Shown: positions 18,831-28,866 of the stretch, in pieces
How positions within the stretch are numbered: the first letter of the stretch is position 1
Layout of the letters: each line of letters begins with the position of its first letter
Assembly (NCBI GenBank): GCA_003215895.1
Contig: QCJR01000002.1
Location: 62,001 to 126,000, forward strand
Direction: 5' to 3'
Length of the DNA stretch: 64,000 bases
Source: Prochlorococcus sp. AG-409-D14
GTDB lineage: Bacteria; Cyanobacteriota; Cyanobacteriia; PCC-6307; Cyanobiaceae
Notes under the pieces: generated by a model
The model's database searches: none
What the model was told of the DNA's origin: nothing
The model's input: only the letters and a program-made list of their open reading frames with translations
Made by a program: the position numbers and the translations under genes

Positions 18831-20318
18831 ATGCAAATTTCAGCAGTCTCCAAAGAAATTAACGAATGGTCAGGTTCAGTACTGATTGCTGGGATTTTGG
18901 AAGGGACAATCGAAAGCCAAATAAATTTATATAAAGCAATAATAAACGCTAATTTCTTAAGTAAAAGGTTAAATGATTCAAAGTTCGAAGGCAAAAAAAA
19001 TCAGAAATTATCAATTGAACTCATAGAAGGCAAAATAAAAAAAGTAATCTTTGTAGGTCTAGGCAAAGCCGAAACTCTTCAAATTGATGACCTTCGTAGG
19101 GCAGCTTCAATTGGTACTCGTCAAGTTTCATGCTATGAAAGAAAGTTAGGGATATTTTTCCCTTGGGATGCATTTGACCCTTCTTCAGCCGCATGCGCAG
19201 TTGGTGAAGCAGTTAGATTGTCATCTATTAAAGATCTCAGATTCAAATCAGAAACAAAAGAACTTACTCAAATAGATGAAGTTCAATTAATAGGGTTGGA
19301 TAGCAAAACGACTAAATCAGCAATTGATGAAATAAGTCCAATTTGCGAAGGAGTTAAATTTGCAAGAGAACTTGTTTCAGCCCCTCCCAATGTTATGACC
19401 CCATATCAAATGGCTAAAGAAGCTGAGAAGTTAGCAGCTGATTATGATTTAGATTTAAAAATTCTTGACAAAAAAGAGTGCGAAGATCAAGGCATGGGAG
19501 CTTACTTAGCAGTTGCTAAAGGATCAGACCTAGAACCAAATTTTATTCACTTAAAATATTCTCCAAAAACCGCAAAAAACAAAGTCGTATTAGTTGGTAA
19601 AGGCTTAACTTTTGACTCTGGTGGATACAACTTAAAAGTAGGTGCCTCTCAAATTGAAAAAATGAAGTACGACATGGGAGGAAGTGCTTCTGTTCTTGGA
19701 ACAGCAAGAGCCATTGCCGAAATCAAACCAAGCAACACCGAGGTTCATTTTATTGTTGCTGCTTGCGAAAATATGATTAACGGTTCTGCATTGCATCCTG
19801 GAGATATAATCAAAGCATCAAATGGAAAAACCATTGAAGTAAATAATACTGATGCAGAGGGGAGATTAACCTTAGCTGATGCATTGGTATATGCATGCAA
19901 ACTCAAACCTGATGCCATAGTAGATCTAGCTACTCTTACTGGGGCTTGCGTGATTGCTTTAGGAGATGAAATAGCAGGTTTATGGACTGACAATGACCAG
20001 CTCTCCGAACAATTAACTAAAGCTGCGAGCAAAGCTGGAGAAGGGATTTGGAGAATGCCTATGCAAAATTCATACAAATCTGGAATAAAATCATCTATTG
20101 CTGATTTACAAAACACAGGTCCTAGACCAGGAGGATCAATTACTGCTGCATTGTTTCTAAAAGAATTTGTAAACTCAAGCATTCCATGGGCTCACATTGA
20201 CATAGCAGGTACATGTTGGACTGAAAAAGATAGAGATATCAATCCAAAGGGTGCAACTGGTTATGGAGTAAGAACATTAGTTAATTGGATAAAAGAATTA
20301 AATCTAAACGCGGATTAA
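18831..20318 (+). CDS. pepA: Cytosol (leucyl) aminopeptidase, family M17
   Basis: This is a dimetal aminopeptidase removing N-terminal residues from peptides in the cytosol. The C-terminal catalytic domain shows the metal- and substrate-binding segments GKGLTFDSGGYNLKVG, MKYDMGGSASVLG and the family signature NTDAEGRLTLADAL. The 495-residue length is typical. The N-terminal macrodomain-like part is complete. It converges with msrA, with 4 bases between the stops. Confidence 0.96.
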   Translation: MQISAVSKEINEWSGSVLIAGILEGTIESQINLYKAIINANFLSKRLNDSKFEGKKNQKLSIELIEGKIKKVIFVGLGKAETLQIDDLRRAASIGTRQVSCYERKLGIFFPWDAFDPSSAACAVGEAVRLSSIKDLRFKSETKELTQIDEVQLIGLDSKTTKSAIDEISPICEGVKFARELVSAPPNVMTPYQMAKEAEKLAADYDLDLKILDKKECEDQGMGAYLAVAKGSDLEPNFIHLKYSPKTAKNKVVLVGKGLTFDSGGYNLKVGASQIEKMKYDMGGSASVLGTARAIAEIKPSNTEVHFIVAACENMINGSALHPGDIIKASNGKTIEVNNTDAEGRLTLADALVYACKLKPDAIVDLATLTGACVIALGDEIAGLWTDNDQLSEQLTKAASKAGEGIWRMPMQNSYKSGIKSSIADLQNTGPRPGGSITAALFLKEFVNSSIPWAHIDIAGTCWTEKDRDINPKGATGYGVRTLVNWIKELNLNAD

Positions 20319-20322
20319 TAAA

Positions 20323-20922
20323 TTAATTATTTTCGCCCCAGACTTTTTTTAGTCTATTATCTCTACCGCAACTCGTTCTATAAAAATTATATTTAAGTGG
20401 ATTTTTAACCGCATAATCTTGATGATACTTCTCCGCTATCCAAAAGGATTTAAAGTCAATAATATCAACCTTTAACTTGTCCAAGGGTATATTTAATGCA
20501 ACCGAAATATTTTTTTGAATCTCTTTTGCGTCACCCTCTTGTTCTTGATTAGATGTAAAAATAACTGGCTTATATGAATTCCCTCTATCACAAAATTGTC
20601 CCTTGTCATCAAAAGGATCTATATTCACCCAATACTGCCGAAGTAAATCTTTATAACTAATAACATTGGGATCAAAACTAACTCTAACAACCTCTTGATG
20701 ACCACTATGATTTTCATACGTTGGATTAGTTAGATCTCCTCCTGAGTATCCACTTTCTGCCGAAATTACTCCATCAAGTTTCTCTAGATCATGCTCTAGG
20801 CACCAAAAACAACCACCTGCAAAAACAGCTTCTTCTGATTCTGCAAATGCTTGCAACGGCCATAGTATTAAAAGTTGCATGAGCATGAAAGTTACTATTA
20901 CTTTTCTGAAGATTTTATTCAT
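20323..20922 (-). CDS. msrA: Peptide methionine-S-sulfoxide reductase MsrA, exported form
   Basis: The enzyme reduces methionine sulfoxide in proteins damaged by oxidants. The catalytic cysteine lies in GGCFWCLEHDLEKLDG near residue 38, followed by SGYSGG and the histidine-rich ENHSGHQEV segment. A hydrophobic leader (residues 7-27, VIVTFMLMQLLILWPLQAFA) predicts export to the periplasm or thylakoid lumen, which is a notable difference from cytosolic MsrA. It ends 4 bases from pepA and lies next to lpxB on the same strand. Confidence 0.93.
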   Translation of the reverse strand: MNKIFRKVIVTFMLMQLLILWPLQAFAESEEAVFAGGCFWCLEHDLEKLDGVISAESGYSGGDLTNPTYENHSGHQEVVRVSFDPNVISYKDLLRQYWVNIDPFDDKGQFCDRGNSYKPVIFTSNQEQEGDAKEIQKNISVALNIPLDKLKVDIIDFKSFWIAEKYHQDYAVKNPLKYNFYRTSCGRDNRLKKVWGENN

Positions 20923-20926
20923 AGGG

Positions 20927-22102
20927 TTATTGAACTAATAAGTCCAGAATATCCTTTGATGCTCTATCTGTAACTCCAGGCTTTCCTAATTTATCTCTCA
21001 ATCTTTTATAACCCAGCATTATATCTTCTTTTGTCGAATTATCTTCAAGGATTGTTAATGCTGCATTGACAATTTTTTCAGCTTTAAAATCCTCTTGTAT
21101 AAACTCTGGTATTAACATTTTATTTAAAAGAAGATTAACTGGCGAAATATATTTAACATTAAATCTCAATAAATTTCTTGCGAAAAAAGCAGTAAATCTA
21201 CTTACTTTATATCCAACGATTTGGGGAACTGAGTTTAGAGCTAATTCCATATTTATTGTCCCAGATTTAGCCAAAGCCAAATCAGCAGCTGAAAATAAAA
21301 ATGGCTTGATGTCATCAACTTCATTTGAATAAATAATTCTTCCAGATACACCATTTTCTTTTAATTTGCTATCTAATAAATCATCAAATTCTTGCAAACC
21401 AGACGGTATTAGAACTGAGATAGAAGGGTCTTTTTCCTGAAGAAGCTTAGCCGCCCTAAGTAATGTGGGTAAAATATATTTAAGCTCTTGTTTTCGAGAA
21501 GCAGGAATAATAAGAAGAAGTTTCTGATCAGCGCTTAATCCAATTCTCTTCAAAGATTCTTCTCTAGTGGGAATATCTCTATAGAAATCCAACATTGGAT
21601 GACCTACAAAATTTACATTTCCTCCTTTATCTGAATAAAACTTAGCTTCCTCCTCAAAAATAGCTAAAATTTTGTCTGTAAAGCTAATCAAGTCGGTTGT
21701 ACCCGAATCACCTATTCTCCATGCCCATTCCTGAGGCGCAATGTAATAAATTATTGGAATATTAGGGAACTTTTTTTTTACTTTTAATCCTAATCGAATA
21801 TTTGGCCCCATATAGTCAATTAAAACAACCGCGTCAGGAGGAGAAGAACTTAAGTAATTATCAATTTTTGATTGTGCATTTAAAGTTGGTAGAACGTAAG
21901 GAAGAGCTTCAAGAAAACCAATTGCACCTATTGAAGAAGTATTAGATATTAATTGAGCCCCAGCTTCTCTCATCCTTTCACCACCTAAAGCAATTATCTC
22001 TAATTCAATTTTTCTTTCTTCTGCATTAGTCTTTAAAGCTTTTATTAATAAACTTCCCTGTAAGTCTCCAGAGACTTCTCCAGTGCTAATTAATAACTTC
22101 AT
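20927..22102 (-). CDS. lpxB: Lipid A disaccharide synthase
   Basis: This glycosyltransferase joins UDP-diacylglucosamine and lipid X to form the lipid A disaccharide at the inner membrane. The 391-residue protein opens with LLISTGEVSGDLQGSLL and has the segments GERMREAG, DYMGPNIRLG and YYIAPQEWAWR. The C-terminal donor site is FSAADLALAKSGTINMELAL. Its ATG overlaps the lpxA stop by one base, so it is the last gene of a bamA-lpxC-fabZ-lpxA-lpxB run, with msrA 4 bases further. Confidence 0.95.
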   Translation of the reverse strand: MKLLISTGEVSGDLQGSLLIKALKTNAEERKIELEIIALGGERMREAGAQLISNTSSIGAIGFLEALPYVLPTLNAQSKIDNYLSSSPPDAVVLIDYMGPNIRLGLKVKKKFPNIPIIYYIAPQEWAWRIGDSGTTDLISFTDKILAIFEEEAKFYSDKGGNVNFVGHPMLDFYRDIPTREESLKRIGLSADQKLLLIIPASRKQELKYILPTLLRAAKLLQEKDPSISVLIPSGLQEFDDLLDSKLKENGVSGRIIYSNEVDDIKPFLFSAADLALAKSGTINMELALNSVPQIVGYKVSRFTAFFARNLLRFNVKYISPVNLLLNKMLIPEFIQEDFKAEKIVNAALTILEDNSTKEDIMLGYKRLRDKLGKPGVTDRASKDILDLLVQ

Positions 22103-22953
22103 TATTTATTTGGCATTAAAGAAGGCATTAGACCTCTTCTACCTTTCCCAATAGAAAGTTCTATAAATCCACATAACCTTGCTGACGATTGTAATAACTT
22201 CTCTTGTCTTGCAATTCTCAAACCATCAGAAATTACATTTTCAGATTTAAATAATAAGCTCCAAATTCTTTTTAATTGTAGATATTCTTCTTTATTCTCC
22301 TTATCTATACTTAACCTTTTAATTCCAACTTTATTTAGTCCTCTCATTCTTCCAGGATGACCTTCTGCTAAACAATATGGAGGGACATCTCTATCAACTC
22401 TTGTCATACCTCCAACCATAGCTAGATAACCAATATGAACAAATTGATGTATCCCCAAGCAACCTCCAATAACAGCTCTATCTTCAACAACGACGTGACC
22501 TGCGATCTGCACGCTATTAGCTATGACTACGCTGTTTCCAATTTCACAATTATGTCCTAAATGTGAATAAGCCATTAATAAATTTTGATTCCCAACGATA
22601 GTTTTCTCCCCTTCAAAGGTAGCCCTATTAATAGTCACACATTCCCTAAAAGTATTATTATCTCCAATTACAACATCAGTAGCATCTCCTTTGTATTTCA
22701 AATCTTGGGGTTCTAATCCAATACACGCGCCTGGAAAAATTTTATTATTTGATCCTATTTTTACTTTCCCATCGATAATTACATTTGGTCCAATCCAAGT
22801 ATTTGGACCAACAATAACATTAGAACCAATAACAGCCCCTGAACCTACATATACACCTTTCCCAAGTTCAGCCTTCGGAGATACTTCTGCAAAGTTGTGA
22901 ATGCTAACTTTGTTATCTCCAATTAAGCTTTCAGAATATTCAAATTCAGTCAT
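22102..22953 (-). CDS. lpxA: UDP-N-acetylglucosamine O-acyltransferase
   Basis: The enzyme adds a 3-hydroxyacyl chain to UDP-GlcNAc, the first step of lipid A synthesis. Tandem hexapeptide repeats fill residues 15-190 (left-handed beta helix). The catalytic histidine lies in the SHLGHNCEIGN segment, and GHPGRMRGLN closes the repeat domain before the helical C-terminus. A GTG at 22956 directly precedes the ATG at 22953, and the ATG was chosen. It begins 4 bases past the fabZ stop and overlaps lpxB by one base. Confidence 0.95.
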   Translation of the reverse strand: MTEFEYSESLIGDNKVSIHNFAEVSPKAELGKGVYVGSGAVIGSNVIVGPNTWIGPNVIIDGKVKIGSNNKIFPGACIGLEPQDLKYKGDATDVVIGDNNTFRECVTINRATFEGEKTIVGNQNLLMAYSHLGHNCEIGNSVVIANSVQIAGHVVVEDRAVIGGCLGIHQFVHIGYLAMVGGMTRVDRDVPPYCLAEGHPGRMRGLNKVGIKRLSIDKENKEEYLQLKRIWSLLFKSENVISDGLRIARQEKLLQSSARLCGFIELSIGKGRRGLMPSLMPNK

Positions 22954-22957
22954 CACT

Positions 22958-23416
22958 TCAATCCATAAGAGAAAACATCAAATCTCCAGAGCAAACCAAC
23001 TTATCATCCACTTTTGCTTCTCCCCTAACTTTTCCAAATCTCTTCCTTTTGATACTTATCAATTCACAAGAAATTAATAATTGATCCCCAGGTATTACTG
23101 GACGCCTAAACCTAACTGAATCAATTCCAGCGAAAACGAACAGTCCTTTTGGAAGATCAGGCATTTGAGAAACAATCAAACCACCTACTTGAGCCATTGC
23201 TTCTACTATCAAGACTCCTGGCATTAAAGGTCTATCAGGGAAATGGCCTTGAAATTGAGGCTCATTTAGGGTGACATTCTTAATTGCCACTGCTTTCTTG
23301 CCGGGGTCATGTTCTATCACTCTGTCAACAAGAGCAAAAGGATATCTATGTGGCAAAAGCCCCATTATTTGCTCGCTATTTAAAACAAGAGGTTGAGAAG
23401 AAGAAATGTCAGTCAA
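22958..23416 (-). CDS. fabZ: 3-hydroxyacyl-ACP dehydratase
   Basis: This hot-dog-fold dehydratase of fatty acid synthesis removes water from 3-hydroxyacyl-ACP, and its substrate pool is shared with lipid A synthesis. The active-site motif [19 protein letters not shown] contains the catalytic His and Glu. [14 protein letters not shown] near the N-terminus is also typical. It is 152 residues with a TTG start. Its position between lpxC and lpxA is conserved in many Gram-negative bacteria. Confidence 0.95.
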   Translation of the reverse strand: MTDISSSQPLVLNSEQIMGLLPHRYPFALVDRVIEHDPGKKAVAIKNVTLNEPQFQGHFPDRPLMPGVLIVEAMAQVGGLIVSQMPDLPKGLFVFAGIDSVRFRRPVIPGDQLLISCELISIKRKRFGKVRGEAKVDDKLVCSGDLMFSLMD

Positions 23417-23428
23417 AATCAGATTTAA

Positions 23429-24286
23429 TTAAGTTAATACCTTTTGAATAGAAGCTGCAAATTCAGCATGAAGAGAATGAGACCCTTTATAAACAAAAAT
23501 TTGAGCTTTCGGTAATCCAACAAAAGCTAAATCTCCAATCAAGTCAAGCAATTTATGTCGCACTGGTTCGTTTGCAAATCTCAAGGGTGGATTCACCCAA
23601 GAATCACCATTACAAACCAATGCATTTTCAAGTGCTCCTCCTTTAATGAGACCAGCTTTCTTTAATTCTTCTAACTGATCAAGAAAGCCAAAAGTTCTTG
23701 CAGGTGCTATTTCTTTAACAAAATTATTTGGAGACAGCTCAATAGAAAACATTTGCTGTCCAATTGCCTTATGCGGAAAATCAATCAAACCTATTAATTT
23801 CAAATTATCTGAGGGTATTGCAAAAATCACACTTTCTCCATTGTTGACAAAAATTGGAGATTTAATTTCTGGCCTTGGTCTTGGAGATGAGATGGAATTA
23901 ATCATTCCTACCCTTTCAATTTCCTCGATCCATGCAATCGCTGAGCCATCGAGTAAAGGGATCTCTCCTCCATTAATTTCTATATTTACATGAGTTAAAC
24001 CTGCGCCAATTAATGCAGCCAACAGGTGTTCAACAGTAGAGACGTGCTTCCCATTGAGATCAAGTGTTGTACATAATGGAGTATTCCTTACTTGCGAAAT
24101 ATTTAAAGGAATAATGTTATTAGGTTCCTCTGAAAAAGAGATATGAAATCCTTCTAATTCGGATGGCTTAATAATGACTGAACATTGAAGACCTGTATGT
24201 AATCCAATACCATCTTTCTTAATTTCATTTTGAAGCGTCCAACCTTGTTCGTAATCATTGGGAAATGAGAACACTAGAATTTCCAA
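23429..24286 (-). CDS. lpxC: UDP-3-O-acyl-N-acetylglucosamine deacetylase
   Basis: This is the zinc-dependent committed step of lipid A synthesis. The zinc ligand motif STVEHLLAALIGAGLTH is present, and the second zinc site PVRHKLLDLIGDLA is near the C-terminus. GIGLHTGLQC opens the domain, and the active-site segment AAQTFGFLDQ-like is seen as PARTFGFLDQ. The ATG at 24286 overlaps the upstream bamA end by 13 bases; a GTG at 24274 would remove the overlap. It is 285 residues, typical in length. Confidence 0.94.
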   Translation of the reverse strand: MEILVFSFPNDYEQGWTLQNEIKKDGIGLHTGLQCSVIIKPSELEGFHISFSEEPNNIIPLNISQVRNTPLCTTLDLNGKHVSTVEHLLAALIGAGLTHVNIEINGGEIPLLDGSAIAWIEEIERVGMINSISSPRPRPEIKSPIFVNNGESVIFAIPSDNLKLIGLIDFPHKAIGQQMFSIELSPNNFVKEIAPARTFGFLDQLEELKKAGLIKGGALENALVCNGDSWVNPPLRFANEPVRHKLLDLIGDLAFVGLPKAQIFVYKGSHSLHAEFAASIQKVLT

Positions 24287-26559
24287 CCAATACCGATGTT
24301 ATATCGCCAATTGCCGCTGAAATCTTGAGTCGCAGCCTCTATCCGAATTGGGCCAACAGGTGTATTGATAACGGCTCCAGGTCCAACAGAAAAACCAGAT
24401 CCTGGTTTTTCAAGAATTTTACCTGGCTTCCCTGGAACGTTTGATTGGGAACCAAAATCAGATCCGGCGTCAACAAAGAGCGATCCAGAGACTAATCGCC
24501 AAATAGGAAATCTATATTCTGCTGTTGCTTCTCCATAATTCCTTGCAACACCTAAATCACAAGAGTTCCAACCTCTAATAGAGTTCGTTCCTCCCAAGCA
24601 GAATGCTTCATATGGAGGAAGATCACCAATAATAGTTCCGACCTTTGCTTGAAAACCCAATGATTGAGAGCAATCTGATTTTTCACCAGGCTTGGGTCGA
24701 CAACCCTTATGAAACTTCAACCAATTAACAGGATAAAAACGAGAATAACTAAACCTAGTTCTATTAAAAGTAGGGGAATTTTTACCTAAACTAATAAATT
24801 GTTCTGAGCCAATATTTAAATAATCTCCAGAAGTTGGATTTCTTGAATTATCTAAGTTGTTGTATGTAATGGCACTTTTAAAACTAACTAATGTATTTTC
24901 TGTAGAGCAATTATATGCAACACAAATAACTTCATTTTTAGGAACCTTACCTTCTTTAAAATTTGTTGATGCTACTCCATAAGGTCTTTTATCTCCTGCA
25001 TAGTCTATTGGCTTAACTTTCTGGAAGTTAGCTCCAATAAGTATACTCCAAGGAACTTTTTTCAGAGGCTGGCCACCATTTAAAGGTCTTGCAAAAGAGA
25101 AACCACCCCCTGTTCGCTCTAAAACGATAGAGTCGCCCTCGTAATCAAACCAGCTAAACTGTGGTGTTGACGACTCAGCGAAAGAAAGATTATCAAATGG
25201 GCCGGTTTTAATTAAAGTATTATTATTATTTAAATCTAAATTATGGGATTGATTAGTATCGTAACTTATCGATGAATTAGGTGCTTCATATCTATCTTTA
25301 ACTCCTCGAATACTTCCACCCTCTTGACTTCTAAATTCTTGAGGAACTTCTCTGCTTAAATACAATGAAGTTCTAAAGGATGTTCTATGTTTATCATTTT
25401 TAATCCATGGGTCATATAGTGAAAGGTTTAAAAGTGCCCCATATTCTCCATAAGTCAAATTCATATTGGATGACCATGATCGACCTACAAGATTGGATTC
25501 TTGCAATCCTATCTGCCCAAAGACTCCTTGCGCTCCGCTATAACCAAGTCCTCCAGTCAAAGAACCAGTTCTCTGTTCTGTTATACCTAGTGAAATAATA
25601 ATCTTTCCAGGTTCAGATCTCACTGGTTTAAGAGTTACTTTTACATCATTAAAAAGTGAAGTTGAGTATAATCTTTTGATATCAGATTCTAATTTATTTC
25701 TATCAAAAATATCTCCAACTTTAGTTATTAATTCTCTTTCAATAACCCATCTTTTGGTTTTTCCTTTTATTAATCTGCCTTTTTCATCTTCTGTATTTCC
25801 GTCTTCGTCTATAAAATTAATCTCAATACCAGCAATATTTCCTTCTTGAATATTAAGTTCAACTTTCCCTTCAATAGTTACACGACTTGGACCAGATATC
25901 CTTGCTAATGAGTATCCATTACTCGTATACCAATCCTTAATTTCTTTAATCCTTACCCGTAAAGTATTAAGATTTAAAGTTTTCCCATAATCATTTTTAA
26001 AAATCTCATTTAATTTTTTGTTTGATATTTTTCTTTCAAGCGGAATTATACTTATATTATTTAATATCGGATTAGGTTCTACTTTAATTAAAAGTTGTAC
26101 TCCTAGAGCACTCTGTAAAGTTTCAATTTTCGCGCCAGAGAACCAACCTGTTGAATAAATTCGATCTAAATCCTTCTTTACTTCTTCACTTGTAACTTTA
26201 CTACCAGGTCTAATCAACATTGCATCATAAGCAACAATTTCTAAGCGCTCTTTCTCAGGATGATCTTCAAGTCCCTCAATAATGATCTCTGAGATTAATA
26301 CTCTTTCTTCTTGAGTAACGGTATTTTCATCTTTTTGATTTTCTTCCTGGGAAATCAAAAAATCATCAAAATCTAAATTAAATTTATAATGATTTGATTG
26401 ATTACTAAATTGAAAAATTTTAGTTGGTTTATCCTCAACTGAGATTATTTTAGAGGCTTTAGTTTCTGCAAAAAGACTCATAAAAGGAACTGCCAAAGCT
26501 ATGCAATATGCACCTTTGCCTATTAATTTCTTATTAGAGCTGGTGTGTCTTTTGAGCAT
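24274..26559 (-). CDS. bamA: Outer membrane assembly protein BamA/Omp85
   Basis: This protein inserts beta-barrel proteins into the outer membrane. The order is a signal-like hydrophobic start (AYCIALAVPFMSLFAETKA), POTRA-type domains (about residues 80-340) and a C-terminal barrel. The barrel contains the surface-antigen pattern GLGYSGAQGVFGQIGLQESN, GGTNSIRGWNSCDLG (the VRGF-like loop) and a final phenylalanine. A TTG at 26568 precedes the ATG at 26559, which is preferred. It is followed by lpxC, fabZ, lpxA and lpxB, so barrel assembly and lipid A genes form one envelope operon. Confidence 0.94.
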   Translation of the reverse strand: MLKRHTSSNKKLIGKGAYCIALAVPFMSLFAETKASKIISVEDKPTKIFQFSNQSNHYKFNLDFDDFLISQEENQKDENTVTQEERVLISEIIIEGLEDHPEKERLEIVAYDAMLIRPGSKVTSEEVKKDLDRIYSTGWFSGAKIETLQSALGVQLLIKVEPNPILNNISIIPLERKISNKKLNEIFKNDYGKTLNLNTLRVRIKEIKDWYTSNGYSLARISGPSRVTIEGKVELNIQEGNIAGIEINFIDEDGNTEDEKGRLIKGKTKRWVIERELITKVGDIFDRNKLESDIKRLYSTSLFNDVKVTLKPVRSEPGKIIISLGITEQRTGSLTGGLGYSGAQGVFGQIGLQESNLVGRSWSSNMNLTYGEYGALLNLSLYDPWIKNDKHRTSFRTSLYLSREVPQEFRSQEGGSIRGVKDRYEAPNSSISYDTNQSHNLDLNNNNTLIKTGPFDNLSFAESSTPQFSWFDYEGDSIVLERTGGGFSFARPLNGGQPLKKVPWSILIGANFQKVKPIDYAGDKRPYGVASTNFKEGKVPKNEVICVAYNCSTENTLVSFKSAITYNNLDNSRNPTSGDYLNIGSEQFISLGKNSPTFNRTRFSYSRFYPVNWLKFHKGCRPKPGEKSDCSQSLGFQAKVGTIIGDLPPYEAFCLGGTNSIRGWNSCDLGVARNYGEATAEYRFPIWRLVSGSLFVDAGSDFGSQSNVPGKPGKILEKPGSGFSVGPGAVINTPVGPIRIEAATQDFSGNWRYNIGIGWKF

Positions 26560-26613
26560 AAATTTCAAAACAAATCAATTAAATGAAGTAATTCTTGGCA
26601 AAGAATAATTTGC

Positions 26614-27357
26614 TTAAGTAGCATTAGGGGAGTCTTTTTCTATACGTTTCAAAATCTCCTCATAAGCATCTATCACTCCTCCAAGATCTTGCCGAAAGCG
26701 ATCTTTGTCAAGGATGCGACCTTTAGGATCAGAATTTGTTTTATCCCAAAACCTACAATTATCCGGACTTATTTCATCAGCAATCACAAGCTTGCCCAAC
26801 GAGTTAAGACCAAACTCTAATTTAAAGTCAACCAATAGTAAATCAATTGAATCGAAATATTCTTTTAAAATTTTATTTACACTTTTAGTGATTTTTTCCA
26901 CTTCTTCAATCTGAGAAGTACTAATCAAATCAAGCAACTTTAATCTTCTTTCTGTAAGAATTGGATCCCCTAACTCATCATCTTTATAATAATACTCAAG
27001 TAGTGGAGGTTCTAATATTGTTCCTTGATTGATTGGTGTCTCTCTACATAATGAACCTGTTGCAATGTTGCGAATAACAACTTCCAAAGGGATTACATTA
27101 ATTTTATCCGCAATCATTAATGTTTCTGATTGAAGGGCTAAAAAGTGCGTAGGAATTCCATTCAATTCAAGCAATTTAAAAAGGGCAGCGGAAATTTTGC
27201 AATTCAAGCGTCCTTTTCCCTCGATTTCTGATCGTTTTTTTGCATTAAAAGCTGTAGCATCATTTTTGAACTCTATTAAAACCCTATTTGGATTTTCACA
27301 CTCAAAAACTCGTTTTGCTTTACCTTCATAAATTAGTGATCCTTGGATATGATTCAT
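26614..27357 (-). CDS. purC: Phosphoribosylaminoimidazole-succinocarboxamide synthase
   Basis: This purine synthesis enzyme joins CAIR and aspartate using ATP. The N-terminal ATP-binding segment is [21 protein letters not shown] and the signature LVDFKLEFG plus [18 protein letters not shown] segment (here [15 protein letters not shown]) are visible. It is 247 residues with an ATG start. It is divergent from purD across a 189-base spacer, so the two purine genes may share regulation. Confidence 0.96.
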   Translation of the reverse strand: MNHIQGSLIYEGKAKRVFECENPNRVLIEFKNDATAFNAKKRSEIEGKGRLNCKISAALFKLLELNGIPTHFLALQSETLMIADKINVIPLEVVIRNIATGSLCRETPINQGTILEPPLLEYYYKDDELGDPILTERRLKLLDLISTSQIEEVEKITKSVNKILKEYFDSIDLLLVDFKLEFGLNSLGKLVIADEISPDNCRFWDKTNSDPKGRILDKDRFRQDLGGVIDAYEEILKRIEKDSPNAT

Positions 27358-27546
27358 TAATACCTCTGATATCTAATTAGTATAAATAGACAATGCTACA
27401 AAAATCACCTCAATCAAGACAAATTCATTTAAAACATAAAATTCCAAACACTAAATAACTTTTCTCCAACCAATCTATTAACTAATAATCAAAAAGTAAT
27501 TAAAGATTCACTAAAACTATTTATTCATTCAATCAAGAGAAAAACT

Positions 27547-28851
27547 ATGACAAAGAATCAAAAGACTGAAGAATTAAGAAGGATACTAATTGTTGGAAGT
27601 GGAGGGAGGGAAAACTCAATAGCTTGGGCTATATCAAAGAATCAATCAATTGAACAAATATATGTTTGTCCTGGCAATGGTGGGACCACTCATTTTAAAA
27701 AATGTGTTTGCCTAAAACCTCAATCTGAAGATGCAAAAACAATTATTAATGAGTGTCAGCGACTTGAAATTAATTTAGTCATCATTGGACCTGAAGTTCC
27801 TTTAGCTGAAGGCTTGGCAAATAAAATGCGTGAAGAAGGCTTAACAGTCTTTGGTCCAGGCAAAGATGGTGCTCAATTAGAGGCAAGCAAAGAGTGGGCT
27901 AAAGAATTGATGATAGAAAACAATATTCCTACAGCCAAGTACTGGTCTACAGGGTCTAAAGAAGAAGCAATAGAAATTCTTAAAAGATTTAACCAACCTC
28001 TCGTTATCAAAGCAGATGGTCTTGCGGCAGGTAAGGGTGTCACTGTTTGTGACACCATTGAACAATCTAAGGAAGCAATTAAGGACATATTTTCTGGAAA
28101 GTTTGGTTCTGCAGGTAATAAAGTTATCCTCGAAGAAAAAATTGAAGGGCCAGAAGTTTCTCTTTTTGCTCTTTGTGATGGAGAAAAATTAATTGTTCTT
28201 CCTCCAGCTCAGGATCACAAAAGATTACTTGATGGAGACAATGGACCAAATACTGGCGGGATGGGAGCTTATGCGCCTGCGCTATTAATTAATGAACAAG
28301 ATCTTAAAGACTTAACTGATCTGGTTCTTATTCCGACTTTAAAAGGTTTAAAGAAAAAAAAGATCGAATATATCGGAGTGATTTATGCGGGCTTAATGCT
28401 TACCTCGTCTGGACCAAAAGTTATTGAATTTAACTGCCGCTTTGGCGATCCAGAATGTCAAGCTTTAATGCCCTTAATGGGAGAGGAATTTGCTTCTGTC
28501 CTTTTCGCTTGTGCTAAAGGAAATCTTGAAAATGCACCCAAACTTACATTTAAATCTGAATGCAGTGCTTGCATAGTTGCAGCCTCTAAGGGATACCCTG
28601 AAAAACCCCAAAAAGGTGACAAGATTTACATTAACCTTGAATCAAACTCTTCACTTCAAGTTTTTCACGCTGGAACCACAATCGACGAATTTGATAATAT
28701 AATTACTTCTGGGGGAAGAGTTCTTTCAATAGTTGCCCAAGGTGAAAACTTCGACAAAGCCTTCGAACTTGCCTACTCTAGCTTTAAGGGAATTAGCTAT
28801 GAAGGGATGCATTTTCGAAAAGATATAGGATACCAAGTTAGAAATATTTAA
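27547..28851 (+). CDS. purD: Phosphoribosylamine-glycine ligase
   Basis: This ATP-grasp enzyme makes glycinamide ribonucleotide in purine synthesis. The start RRILIVGSGGRENSIAWA is the family N-terminus. KADGLAAGKGVTVC and the signature RFGDPECQALMPLM are both present. The length is 434 residues. nblS follows by 15 bases on the same strand, an arrangement that may couple the two genes transcriptionally. Confidence 0.96.
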   Translation: MTKNQKTEELRRILIVGSGGRENSIAWAISKNQSIEQIYVCPGNGGTTHFKKCVCLKPQSEDAKTIINECQRLEINLVIIGPEVPLAEGLANKMREEGLTVFGPGKDGAQLEASKEWAKELMIENNIPTAKYWSTGSKEEAIEILKRFNQPLVIKADGLAAGKGVTVCDTIEQSKEAIKDIFSGKFGSAGNKVILEEKIEGPEVSLFALCDGEKLIVLPPAQDHKRLLDGDNGPNTGGMGAYAPALLINEQDLKDLTDLVLIPTLKGLKKKKIEYIGVIYAGLMLTSSGPKVIEFNCRFGDPECQALMPLMGEEFASVLFACAKGNLENAPKLTFKSECSACIVAASKGYPEKPQKGDKIYINLESNSSLQVFHAGTTIDEFDNIITSGGRVLSIVAQGENFDKAFELAYSSFKGISYEGMHFRKDIGYQVRNI

Positions 28852-28866
28852 TTAATTATATACTTA

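Noticed and set aside
19745..20182. A 145-residue minus-strand frame opposite pepA
   Set aside because: It lies entirely within the pepA catalytic domain and has no independent start signal or family similarity.
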